Part shown: in pieces, positions 17,815-26,644 of the stretch
Position numbering within the stretch: the first letter of the stretch is position 1
How the letters are laid out: the number at the start of each line of letters is the position of its first letter
From: Janthinobacterium lividum
GTDB taxonomy: Bacteria > Pseudomonadota > Gammaproteobacteria > Burkholderiales > Burkholderiaceae_D
DNA length: 64,000 nt
Reading direction: 5' to 3'
NCBI RefSeq assembly: GCF_023509035.1
Contig: NZ_CP075583.1
Span: 1,302,001 to 1,366,000 of the forward strand
Position numbers and translations under genes: made by a program
Notes under the pieces: model-generated
The model's input: only the letters and a program-made list of their open reading frames with translations
Told to the model about the DNA's origin: nothing
Database searches by the model: none

Positions 17815-19002
17815 TTATGGGTGGTCTTCGCGACGCTGGCGCTGCACGTCCTCCTGCCGGTTCAGGCGGTGCGAGGGCAGGCACAGGAACCACAGGGCCA
17901 TGAAGGGCCACAGCAAGGCGAGGAATTGCGCCGCGCCATTGAAGTTGAGGAACTTGCCTTGTACCCAGCCTTGCAAGGTGGACATGAAATACGGGTTGAT
18001 CGGCGTCGTATTCACCATCACTAGACTCAGCAGCAAGGTGGCGGCTGCGATGCGGCGCTGCGCCACGTGCGGTGCGAAGGCCAGGCCGCCCAGCATGATC
18101 AGGCCGATCAGGAAACCGCCCTGGGCGCCCGGCGTGATCCAGACGAAGGCATTCTCGGGCGAAAACAGCAGGGCGCTGGCCATTGAGCGCACGATCAGTG
18201 CGGTGGCGATGAGGATCAGCATGAGCACGGTGCGGGGCGCGGCGCGGCGCAGCAGGCACAGCAAGGTGAGCACGGCGCCCGTCATGCCGCAAGCCGTGAT
18301 GATGGTTTCCGAAAGCCAATATTGCTCGACAGTTAATATCACGTCGGGACGCAAATAGGTGGCCAGGTCGATCTCCATGCCCGTCAGCTGTGACAGCCAG
18401 TCCGACAGGATGGGCAGCAGCTGGCCCAGGCCGAACAGATAGCCTTGCGGATAGATCTGCGCCAGCGGCCACAATGCCACCAGCACCAGGCCCTGGCTGG
18501 CGTGCTGGACAAACCAGCGCTGGCGCAAGCGGTACAGGTGGCTATGGTCGAGCAGCTTGCGCGCCGTCAAGGCACCGATGATGGAGCCGATAAAGCAGCC
18601 GGCCGAATTCGTATAAAAGTCCAGATTCGACGATACGCGGCTGGGCAGGTAGGTTTGCACGGCTTCCATGCTGCCGGAAATAAACATGCCGCACAGGCTG
18701 GCGACGATGACGGCAAAGAAACCCGTGATCCTCGGAAACAGCGAATACACGATCAATGCGCCCAGCGGGATATAGCCGACGACGTTGATGCCCACGTCAA
18801 AGCCCGTCCAGTAACGGGGCATGCGCGTGTTTTCCAGGAAAGTCAGCGGCGACAAGCCATTGCTGTGCCAACCCGTAAACGGGAACCAGCTGGCGTACAC
18901 GATCAGGAAGACGTAGGCGAGCAGGGTCGCGCGCGACACGGGCGACGAGCGTACGGGCGGCAGTGGCGCTGGCGGGCTGGCGGGAGCTGCGGGGGCGGTC
19001 AT
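17815..19002 (-). CDS. VanZ-like integral membrane protein
   Basis: The 395-residue protein has about ten predicted membrane segments. The first half matches the VanZ-like domain: FPFTGW, a conserved N-VVGYIPLGAL stretch, then SMEAVQTYLPSRVSSNLDFYTNSAGCFIGS, a hallmark of the family. The second half is an extra membrane domain. VanZ of enterococci gives low-level teicoplanin resistance, but most homologues have no known role. It lies just downstream (10 bases) of the MCE operon's lipoprotein gene, so it may share that transcript. Confidence 0.82.
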   Translation of the reverse strand: MTAPAAPASPPAPLPPVRSSPVSRATLLAYVFLIVYASWFPFTGWHSNGLSPLTFLENTRMPRYWTGFDVGINVVGYIPLGALIVYSLFPRITGFFAVIVASLCGMFISGSMEAVQTYLPSRVSSNLDFYTNSAGCFIGSIIGALTARKLLDHSHLYRLRQRWFVQHASQGLVLVALWPLAQIYPQGYLFGLGQLLPILSDWLSQLTGMEIDLATYLRPDVILTVEQYWLSETIITACGMTGAVLTLLCLLRRAAPRTVLMLILIATALIVRSMASALLFSPENAFVWITPGAQGGFLIGLIMLGGLAFAPHVAQRRIAAATLLLSLVMVNTTPINPYFMSTLQGWVQGKFLNFNGAAQFLALLWPFMALWFLCLPSHRLNRQEDVQRQRREDHP

Positions 19003-19012
19003 CGTGCTGCGG

Positions 19013-19627
19013 TCACTCTTTCGGCAGGTTCAGCGTGCCCAGCCAGGCCAGCAGGTCGGCGGCGATGGCATCCGATGCCGCCGCCAGCGCCTGCGCGCCC
19101 CCTTGCGCATCGGCGCTGCCTGCCGGGCCGCTGCGGCTGAAGGTTTTCTGGTCGATCAGGCGGTGGCCGCGAAAGACCGAGGCGCGCAGCGACACATGGC
19201 CGCTGCTTTGCGTCTGCGTATCGAAGTTTTGCGAAAAATCATCGACATCGATGCGCAGCAGGGGCATGCCGGCGGCCGCGTCCGTGGTCGCCAGCACTTT
19301 CACGCCGCTCTGCGCCACGCGGGTTTTCAGGCGCTGGCTCAGCAGTTGCAGCGGCGGCGTGTTCCAGCGGTTGTAGGCGTACGGCCGCGATTGCTGTGCA
19401 TCGGCGTACAGCAAGCGGTAATACATGCGCTGGCTGTCCAGCCAGGAGGGGCCGTTGGCGTCGGCGATCACCAGCACGGGCACGGCTGGCGCAGCCGCTT
19501 GCGCGGCGGCCAGCGGCGCTGCCGGGCCGAAATCGTAAAACGTGGGGACGGGGCCGCGGCTGGCGCAACCGCCCAGCAGGAATACGGCGGCCATGGCCAG
19601 CGCGGTGATATTGCGTGGGATATGCAT
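19013..19627 (-). CDS. PqiC-like ABC-transport auxiliary lipoprotein
   Basis: This 204-residue lipoprotein (MHIPRNITALAMAAVFLLGGC, lipobox LGGC) belongs to the ABC-type transport auxiliary lipoprotein family that includes PqiC. Typical segments are YYRLLYADAQQSRPYAYNRW and a later LRIDVDDFSQNF. It is the last member of the MCE operon, 12 bases after the MlaD-like gene. In PqiABC-type systems the lipoprotein sits at the outer membrane and docks the MCE tunnel; the same is inferred here. Confidence 0.85.
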   Translation of the reverse strand: MHIPRNITALAMAAVFLLGGCASRGPVPTFYDFGPAAPLAAAQAAAPAVPVLVIADANGPSWLDSQRMYYRLLYADAQQSRPYAYNRWNTPPLQLLSQRLKTRVAQSGVKVLATTDAAAGMPLLRIDVDDFSQNFDTQTQSSGHVSLRASVFRGHRLIDQKTFSRSGPAGSADAQGGAQALAAASDAIAADLLAWLGTLNLPKE

Positions 19628-19639
19628 GCTGTGTTCTCC

Positions 19640-20598
19640 TTATTTGCCCGGTGCCGAAAAACCGGACTCGCCCGGGCCGGGCGGGATGTCTGGGGCGCCG
19701 AACAAGATGCTCTGCGGCTGTTCATTGAGCGTGCTCATGGTGGTTTTCAGGGCGCGCATCGAGGAGCGCGCCTCGCCGCTCAGCTCGATGACTTGCGGCA
19801 GCACTTCCAGCGACACGCCATTGGCCACCGTTTCCACCGAGTTGCCGACCCTGTCGACCGTGCCATTGACCTTGTCGAGCACGCCGCCTGGCGCCTGGAT
19901 ATCGTTACCCAGTTTTTTCCACGTGGCCGTCAGGTCCGACACGTTCTTGCTGGCCGTACTGACGGCCGTCAGGGTTTGCCGCGTTTGTTCCGTCAGTTGC
20001 GGCAATTGCGTCAGGGTCGGCTCCAGCTGCTGCGGAATGGCGCCGAAGGCCTTGGCCGCCTTGCCCACTTCATTGAAAGCACCCAGCATGGCGGCCTGGT
20101 TATCGGGGCTGAGTAAATTATTCACTTTGTTGGTGATCTGTTCGGCCTGGTCGAGGATGCGCTTGCCGCGCTTTTCCAGCTGGTCGAGCAAGCCGGCGCG
20201 CAGGGGGATCAGCGAAGGCTTGTCCTTGCTGGTGCCCAGCAGTTTCGAGCCCACGTGTTCATCGTCGAGCTGGATGTAGGCAATGCCCGTCACGCCCTGG
20301 TAGCCGAGGGTGGCAAAGGTAGTGTTGGTGACGGGGGTATCGGGCGCGACACTGATGTGCACGAGGATTTGCCCCGCCTTTTGCGTGTCGAAATCGATGG
20401 CGTCGACCTTGCCCACTTCCAGGCCCCGATAGCGCACGGTCGCCTGCGGGTTCAGGCCCGGCACGGACAGGGTGGTGGCGAGCAGGTACGGCACCCTTTC
20501 CACGCGGTCGCGGTTGAACCAGACGCCGAACAGAATGGCGGCCACCAGCAGGGTGAGTGTAAAAATCCCGTCATCAGGGCATGTGATCTGTTTTCCAT
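19640..20598 (-). CDS. MlaD-like MCE-domain protein (frameshifted near its start as read)
   Basis: This is the substrate-binding MCE component of a lipid ABC transporter, anchored by one N-terminal helix (IFTLTLLVAAILFGVWF). The MCE domain follows (LSVPGLNPQATVRYRGLEVGKVDAIDFD), then a long helical tail (about residues 150-310). The natural ATG at 20598, reading MENRSHALMTG and overlapping the ATPase stop as TAATG, is out of frame with the rest: restoring one missing base in the CCC run at 20567-20569 (G on the coding strand) joins MTG to IFTLTLL and gives 319 residues. As read, no good start exists for the main frame. Confidence 0.88.
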
Positions 20599-21503
20599 TA
20601 CTTCTCCGCTTTCTTGTCTGTGCCGGCATCGTCGCCTGGCTGCGCCGCATTGCCCGCCGCCGCCTGTTTTTCATCGAGGACGGCCAGCGCGCGCTTGCCG
20701 CGGTCGCCGAGGAAAAATTGCTTGATGAACGGGTGGTCCACTTCGATCACCTCGCGCGTGGGGCCGATGGCGATCACGTGTTTTTCCGCCAGCACGGCGA
20801 TGCGCGTGGACAGGGCGAACAAAGTGTCGAGGTCATGCGTGACCATCACCACCGTCAATCCCAGCTCGCGATGCAGCGACTGTATCAGGGCGACAAAGCT
20901 TTCCGACAAGTCCGGGTCCAGGCCCGCCGTTGGTTCGTCGAGGAACAGCAGCTTCGGTTCCAGCGCCAGGGCACGCGCCAGGGCCACGCGCTTGATCATG
21001 CCGCCCGACAAGTCCGACGGCATTTTCAGCGCATGTTCCGGGCCCAGGCCCACCATATTCATCTTCAATAATACCGCGTCGTGTATCAGCGCCTCGGGCA
21101 GCACGCGCAATTCGCGCATCGGCTGGGCCACGTTGTCGAACACGGTCAGGGCCGAATACAGTGCGCCTTGCTGGAACAGCATGCCCCAGTGGTTGCGCAA
21201 CTGTTGTAACTGGTCGGAACTTGCCTGATTGATATCTTCGCCAAAGACTTTGACGCAGCCCCGCGCCGGATGTTCCAGGCCCAGCATCTGGCGCAGCAGC
21301 ACCGTCTTGCCCGTGCCGGAGCCGCCCACGATGGAGAGAATTTCGCCTCGCTCGATTTCCAGGTTCAAGTCCTGGTGCACGACGGTGCGGCCGAACTTGG
21401 TCCACAGATTGGAGATTTCCACGACAGGCGCGCTGCCATGCAGGTTGAACTGGCCCTCGTTGCCCTCGCTCGCCTTGCAGGCGATATCGGTGTTGTCCGC
21501 CAT
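20598..21503 (-). CDS. MlaF-like ABC transporter ATP-binding protein
   Basis: The ATPase of the MCE lipid-transport system, 301 residues, cytoplasmic. Walker A is GGSGTGKT, the Q-loop MLFQQGALYSALTV, the signature LSGGMIKR and Walker B LLFLDEPTAGLDPD, all intact, with the switch His in MVTHDLDT. The ATG overlaps the stop region of the permease gene, and its own stop overlaps the MlaD-like ATG, so the three genes are translationally coupled. A C-terminal extension after VIEVDHPFIKQFFLG is rich in Ala and Lys. Confidence 0.93.
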   Translation of the reverse strand: MADNTDIACKASEGNEGQFNLHGSAPVVEISNLWTKFGRTVVHQDLNLEIERGEILSIVGGSGTGKTVLLRQMLGLEHPARGCVKVFGEDINQASSDQLQQLRNHWGMLFQQGALYSALTVFDNVAQPMRELRVLPEALIHDAVLLKMNMVGLGPEHALKMPSDLSGGMIKRVALARALALEPKLLFLDEPTAGLDPDLSESFVALIQSLHRELGLTVVMVTHDLDTLFALSTRIAVLAEKHVIAIGPTREVIEVDHPFIKQFFLGDRGKRALAVLDEKQAAAGNAAQPGDDAGTDKKAEK

Positions 21504-22549
21504 CAGTAGCCCACTCCATTGAAGACGATGGCAAACACGGCGTCTGCCAGGATCACGACGGTGATGGCCGTGACGACGGCGGTGGTGGTGCCGCGTCCCA
21601 GGCTTTCCGTGTTGGCCTTGATGCGCAGGCCGAAGTGGCAGGAAACGAGGGCGATCAGCATGCCGAAAATCACGCCCTTGCCCAGGCCGATCATGTAATT
21701 GGCCAGCGGCACGGCGTCCGGCAGCTTCTGGATGAAATAGCGCGCCGACAAATTCAATTCTACCTTGGCCGCCACCATGCCGCCGATCAGCGCGGCCGTA
21801 TCCGTCCAGATGACGAGCAGGGGCATGGAAATGGCCAAGGCCAGCACTTTCGGCATGATCAGGCGGTAACCGTGCGAGATGCCCATCACCAGCATGGCGT
21901 CCAGCTCTTCCGTGACGCGCATGACGCCCAGCTGTGCCGTAATGGACGAGCCCGAGCGGCCGGCCACGAGAATGGCGGCCAACAAGGGCCCCAGTTCGCG
22001 GATGACGCTCATGCCCAGCAGGTTGACCAGGTAGATGTCGCCGCCAAAGGCGCGCAACTGCTGCGCCGACAGGTAGGACAGCACCACGCCGATCAGAAAG
22101 CCGACGAGGGCCGTGATGCCCAGCGCCTGGAAGCCTGCATGGAAGATATTGGCGGAAATTTCACGCCATGGCCCGCGCATCGGATGGCGCACGAAGCGGC
22201 CGATATCCTGCGTCACCTGGCCTACCAGGGCAATAAACCCCTTCAAATGTTGGAAAAACAGCAGGATGGCCATGCCCAGTTTCATCACGGGCGTGAGGCG
22301 GTTGGCGCGCGAGGGCGGCGTTGTCAGCGGCCCCGTTTCTTCGATGCGCCGGAAAAACTCTTCCTGCGTCGGCGCCAGGGTCAGCTGCGCGGGGCGCTGC
22401 TTGCCCCAGGCATTCCAGAACAGCTGGGCGCCAATATGGTCCATGCTCTCAACCTGCGACAGATCCCATTGCACCTTCGTGTCATCCTGCAAGGGCTTGA
22501 GCTGGGCGTCGATGGCCTTGATGGCATTGTCGTGCGCCAGCGCGTGCAC
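21503..22549 (-). CDS. STAS-domain/MlaE-like permease fusion
   Basis: The permease of the MCE system. Residues 1-80 look like a STAS domain (WDLSQVESMDHIGAQLFW), which in the E. coli Mla system is the separate protein MlaB; the rest is MlaE-like with the conserved ELGPLLAAILVAGRSGSSITAQLGVMRVTEELDA. Length is 348 residues from the GTG at 22549. That start cuts off the first STAS strand: the frame upstream reads ALVTASGTWQVHALA but has no start codon before a stop. An ATG at 22637 (MPTVQSPKLTLSP) would join this frame after a one-base change around 22590-22610, so the true start is probably 22637. Confidence 0.88.
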   Translation of the reverse strand: MHALAHDNAIKAIDAQLKPLQDDTKVQWDLSQVESMDHIGAQLFWNAWGKQRPAQLTLAPTQEEFFRRIEETGPLTTPPSRANRLTPVMKLGMAILLFFQHLKGFIALVGQVTQDIGRFVRHPMRGPWREISANIFHAGFQALGITALVGFLIGVVLSYLSAQQLRAFGGDIYLVNLLGMSVIRELGPLLAAILVAGRSGSSITAQLGVMRVTEELDAMLVMGISHGYRLIMPKVLALAISMPLLVIWTDTAALIGGMVAAKVELNLSARYFIQKLPDAVPLANYMIGLGKGVIFGMLIALVSCHFGLRIKANTESLGRGTTTAVVTAITVVILADAVFAIVFNGVGY

Positions 22550-22694
22550 TTGCCAAGTGCCGCTGGCAGTGACAAGGGCTCCCTGTTGGGAGCTGGTCTG
22601 GGGAGAGGGTCAGTTTCGGCGATTGTACAGTCGGCATCATGCCAGTTTAAGGGAGAATGGCGCAGACCGCCACCGCTGTTCAATCGCCGGCATG

Positions 22695-24215
22695 TCAGGA
22701 CGCCAGGTGGCGCGCCTGCCGCTGCGGCAGGGCGACGTCCGGGCGCACCTTGGCGCTGCTAGTACTCACTTCGCTTGGTTTGGCATGCCCGGCCGCCTGC
22801 GCGCCGCCCGCATAGTCGCTGGCCAGCAGCGCATTGGCCTCGACCGCGCTCATGCCGCGCGTCTGCAGCCATTGCGCTACCAGCTTGGCCAGGCGTTCCA
22901 TGGCGATGCGGTGGGTGGCGTCCGTGTGGGCGTATAGCCAGTTCGAAAAATCCATGAAGTTTTCAAATGGCGCATCACCCAGCATCCATTGCACCGTATT
23001 GGCAAAGCGGCCCGAGTTGGCGACCAGGTCCCAGTAGCGGGCGAAGCGCACGAGGCGCTGCATGCTCATGAAATCAAGCTGTTTATTGGCCAGGATGGTG
23101 TAGGGCGGGTGCGGGTCGAACACCATGCCATAGTTTTCCGTGTGGCGGATGATGGGCGTGCCGCGCAGGCGCTTCAGGATGCCGAACTGGATTTCATGCG
23201 GTTTCAACGCCACCAGCTTGTTGAAACCGGCCGCAAAGCTCGCCTCATCCTCGCCCGGCAAGCCGGCGATCAGGTCCACGTGCAGGTGGGCGTTCGATTC
23301 CTCGCACAGCCAGCGGATGTTGTCGGCCGCCTTTTGATTGTCCTGCTTGCGGCTGACCAGCGATTGCACGTCCGGATTGAAACTCTGGATGCCGATCTCG
23401 AACTGCAGCGCGCCGGGCGGGAACTTGCTGATGCCTTCTTTCAGGGCGTCGGGCAAGTGGTCGGGCACCAGCTCGAAGTGGGCGTAGATGGGATCGTCCG
23501 GATTGGCTTCGATCTTGTCCAGAAAGAACTGCATGATCTTCAGGCTGGTCTTGATGTTCAGATTGAAGGTGCGGTCGACGAACTTGAACAGGCGCGCACC
23601 GCGCGCATGCAAGGACTCCATCTCGGCCAGGAAGTTCTCCAGCGCGAAGGGCCAGGCCGTCTTGTCCAGCGCCGACAGGCAGAATTCGCACTTGAACGGG
23701 CAGCCGCGCGACGCTTCCACGTAAATGGTGCGGTGGCGGATATCGTCGTCTGTCTACAGGGAGTAGGGCAGCTGCAGTTCCGCCAGCGGGGCTTGCACGC
23801 CCGCGTGGATCTTCATCAGCGGCTTTGGCCCGTTGAGGATCTCGCCGCACAGCTTGGGGAAGGTGACGTCACCCCAGCCCGTGATCAGGTAATCGGCCAG
23901 CTTGACGATCTCTTGCTCGCCCGCTTCATGCGACACTTCCGGCCCGCCCAGCACGATGATGACTTCGGGCGCCACACGCTTGAGCATGGCCACCAGTTTC
24001 GTGGTTTCTTCGACGTTCCATATATACACGCCAAAACCGATGATGCGCGGTTTGTTCGTCAGGATGCGCTCGACCAGTTCCGTGGTTTTCGTGCCGATGA
24101 CGAATTCCTGCAATCGCGTCTGCGCCTGCAATGGCCCCATATTGGCCAGTAAATAGCGCAATCCCAGCGAGGCGTGGGTGTAGCGGGCGTTCAGGGTGGA
24201 GAGCAGGATGGTCAT
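22695..24215 (-). pseudogene. B12-binding/radical SAM protein interrupted by an in-frame amber codon
   Basis: The N-terminal part (MTILLSTLNARYTHASLGLR, 24215 to 23757) is a cobalamin-binding-type domain ending LQLPYSL. A TAG at 23754-23756 then stops the frame, but the same frame continues TDDDIRHRTIY and a radical SAM core with the [4Fe-4S] motif RGCPFKCEFC and ends at 22695. Reading the TAG as Tyr (TAC) gives the natural SLYTDDDIRHRTIYVEASRGC and 506 residues. The change is a single base substitution, not an indel. It could be a true nonsense mutation, a sequence error or a suppressed stop. The exact reaction is unknown. Confidence 0.85.
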
Positions 24216-24297
24216 GAGAGGCGATTGAAACGGCGAAACCGCTATTTTACGCTGTCGCGTCACCGGTGCGCTGCGGCCACAAATGCCATGTTACCAT

Positions 24298-24333
24298 TTG
24301 TCAATAATTACTAACTTGTCAATGCCGTGGCAT
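24298..24333. promoter_or_regulatory. candidate control region of the yfa-like operon
   Basis: In the 135-base gap between the divergent radical SAM gene and the yfaA-like gene there are two copies of TTGTCAAT (24298-24305 and 24316-24323), 18 bases apart, followed by the palindrome ATGCCGTGGCAT (24322-24333). The placement fits a regulator site or promoter elements for the operon. No confident -10 box was found. Confidence 0.3.
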
Positions 24334-24350
24334 GCTAAAAGGGATACAAG

Positions 24351-25973
24351 GTGCTGGTGAAAAAAGTACGCAATAAAAAACTCCTGGTCGGGGCGCTTGC
24401 CGGGGTGGCGCTGGTGGCCGCCGCGCTGGTCGGCTACCGGGTCTTCGGCTGGGGCACGATGGGGCCGGTCAACGGCCTGAAGCTCGATTTGTCGCGGCCC
24501 GATGCGCTGGTCCGGACGAAAAGCCTGTCGACCTTGCCGCGTGACCTGCTGACGGTGCCGCTGGCGCGCGATGTGTTGCGCGAAGATTTCCTGTTTTATT
24601 ACGAACAAAGCGAAGACCGGCTGGGGCTCAAGGGCAGCTTGCGCCGCATCGCCTACGAACATGAGCTGGGATGGGGCGACCAGTTGCTGCGCATGGTGCT
24701 GGACCAGCCGGCGGAAGTGGCCTTGTGGCGCGACGCCGATGGCTCGCTCAAGCATTTCGCCATCGCCGTGTCGCGCAACCAGTTGACGCGCCTGCTCGAG
24801 GAGGCGGGCAAGATCGCCCTGAAGGATACGCAAATGCGCGTGGCCGGCAGCTTGCGCGTCGATGGCGGCCAGGTGCCGGTGTATGCGCTCAATTACGCTT
24901 ACCAGCGCACCTTGCTGTTTGCCGCGCATGGCCAGCGCCTGGTCATCCTGTCGCATCCCGGCATGCTGTATGGCGGCAGCGACGGCAAGGATGGCGATGG
25001 CACGGCCGAGAGGACCGTAGCCAGCCTGCTGGCGCCGGAGCCGGCCAAGCAGAACGTCTTTCATGCGCAGTTTCATCTCGACAGCGCCGCGCCCGAGGGC
25101 CACAGCCTCGCCGTCAAGGCCGACTTCCTGTCGTTCGGCTATCAGCCTTTCTTCGGCGCGCTCGAAGCGCTGCGCTTCGATTTCAGCAAGGGCGCCTGGC
25201 AGTCCAAGGTGCTGCTCAATGCCGACAAATTGAAAAACGGTGGCTACGACAGCAGCGCCTTGTGGCCGCTGCTGCCCCATAGTCCCAGCGCCTGCTTCAG
25301 CGTGCCGGTGGACTGGGCAGCGATGCAGCCCGTGCTCAAACGCCTGGGGAGCAAGACATCCGAGCCGGTGGTTCCGCTGGCCCAGCACTTGCAAGGGCCA
25401 GCCGCCGCCTGCTGGTACGGCAATTCACGGCTGCATACGCCGGTTTTTGTTGCCACGCGCAGTGCGCAGGCCGGTGACGACGCTTTATATGGCAGCCTGT
25501 TCGAGGCGGCCGTCGGTGGCAAGGACCCCGTGCGCAAGATCACAGGCAAGGATGGCAAAGGTGCGTTCGTGCGTTGGGAGCGCAGCGTCGCCACGGCCCT
25601 GGGCCAGTCCACGCCGGCGCTGGCCGTGGCCGGCAGTACCGTTGTCTTTTCCGCCGATGGCAAGCTGGTGGACCAGGTGCTGGCCGTGCGCCGCAAGCAG
25701 GCGCCGGCGGCCAGTGACTTGCTGCCCGATGCTTCCCGCACGATTGGCCTGATCGCGCCGGCATCGCTGGCCCGGCTGATCCAGCTGGAAGCCTTCGATA
25801 CCCTGCCGGCGAATAACGAGCCGGTCTTGCGCGCGGCCGCCAACGAACACCTGGTGCCGCGCCTGAACGCCTTGAAAAAATATCCGCCGCTGCGCATGGT
25901 GCTCAAGCGGCAGCCAGCCAGCGGCACAGGCCTGGTGTGGGAAACACTGGAATGGCAGGAGACTGTGCGATGA
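24351..25973 (+). CDS. yfaA: YfaA-like DUF2138 protein
   Basis: First gene of a five-gene operon. The 540-residue product has an N-terminal membrane anchor or uncleaved signal (KKLLVGALAGVALVAAALVGY, residues about 9-30) and a large presumably periplasmic domain typical of DUF2138: DLSRPDALVRTKSLSTLPRDLL, then LFYYEQSEDRLGLKGSLRRIAYEHE. The start is a GTG (24351 or 24357) after AAAAGGG. The stop overlaps the next start (ATGA, 25970-25973). The function is unknown; the constant link with an alpha-2-macroglobulin gene argues for a role in the same envelope complex. Confidence 0.85.
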   Translation: MLVKKVRNKKLLVGALAGVALVAAALVGYRVFGWGTMGPVNGLKLDLSRPDALVRTKSLSTLPRDLLTVPLARDVLREDFLFYYEQSEDRLGLKGSLRRIAYEHELGWGDQLLRMVLDQPAEVALWRDADGSLKHFAIAVSRNQLTRLLEEAGKIALKDTQMRVAGSLRVDGGQVPVYALNYAYQRTLLFAAHGQRLVILSHPGMLYGGSDGKDGDGTAERTVASLLAPEPAKQNVFHAQFHLDSAAPEGHSLAVKADFLSFGYQPFFGALEALRFDFSKGAWQSKVLLNADKLKNGGYDSSALWPLLPHSPSACFSVPVDWAAMQPVLKRLGSKTSEPVVPLAQHLQGPAAACWYGNSRLHTPVFVATRSAQAGDDALYGSLFEAAVGGKDPVRKITGKDGKGAFVRWERSVATALGQSTPALAVAGSTVVFSADGKLVDQVLAVRRKQAPAASDLLPDASRTIGLIAPASLARLIQLEAFDTLPANNEPVLRAAANEHLVPRLNALKKYPPLRMVLKRQPASGTGLVWETLEWQETVR

Positions 25974-26644
25974 CGGTGTGGCGTGCGCGCCGTGCAGTTT
26001 TGCGCTGGATGGCTGGCGGGGTTGCCGCTGTTGCCATCCCCCATGCCTGGGCCCTGCGCGCGGCAGCCGAACCGCAAGTGCGGCTGTCGCAGGGCCAGAG
26101 CCGCGCTTTCCAGGCCTGGATGCTGCGCATCGTCAATGCGCAGATCGAACGGGGGCCGTCGCCGCGCTGGACGCACCGCGATTGCGCCGGCCTGGTGCGC
26201 TTTGCCGTCAACGAAGCGCTCACCGTGCATGACGCGAAGTGGCTGCATGCGAATGGCATCGCCAGCGACCGGCGTCTGCCGCCCGAGCTGGACCTGGATG
26301 CCAGCCAGGCCGCCTTGCGCAACCGCTGGGTGCAAACGGGTGGCAAGGTCGGCCACTTCGTCACGGCGCTGGCGCTGGTGCAGCACAACAGCCGTTTCAT
26401 CGCCCGCGAAATCAGCCAGGCGTTGCCCGGCGACCTGCTGTTTTTCGACCAGGGCGACGAACAGCACCTGATGGTCTGGATGGGGGCGCGCATCGCCTAC
26501 CACACCGGCACCGTCACCCCCGACGACAATGGTCTGCGGACCGTCGATATCAAAGAACTTACGAGCTGGAAGGACACGCGGTGGCAACCTGTGGTCAACA
26601 ATCCGAATTTCGCCGGTGTGTTCCGGCTGGCGTTCCTGTCATGA
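25970..26644 (+). CDS. yfaT: YfaT-like DUF1175 protein with NlpC/P60-like signature
   Basis: The 224-residue product starts with a basic, twin-arginine-looking signal (RARRAVLRWMAGGVAAVAIPHAWA). The mature part has a papain-like NlpC/P60 layout: HRDCAGLVRFAVNEA (Cys72), then LPGDLLFFDQGDEQHLMVWMG (His166) and IAYHTG (His178). In NlpC/P60 enzymes these positions form the Cys-His-polar triad that cuts peptidoglycan stem peptides; the assignment here is inference from pattern. The ATG at 25970 overlaps the previous stop and the TGA overlaps the yfaS-like start. Confidence 0.85.
   Translation: MTVWRARRAVLRWMAGGVAAVAIPHAWALRAAAEPQVRLSQGQSRAFQAWMLRIVNAQIERGPSPRWTHRDCAGLVRFAVNEALTVHDAKWLHANGIASDRRLPPELDLDASQAALRNRWVQTGGKVGHFVTALALVQHNSRFIAREISQALPGDLLFFDQGDEQHLMVWMGARIAYHTGTVTPDDNGLRTVDIKELTSWKDTRWQPVVNNPNFAGVFRLAFLS

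Noticed and set aside
26239..26640. In-frame extension of the macroglobulin gene by 134 codons
   Set aside because: It overlaps the whole second half of the yfaT-like gene and lacks a signal peptide; the ATG at 26641 gives a perfect one and the ATGA overlap.
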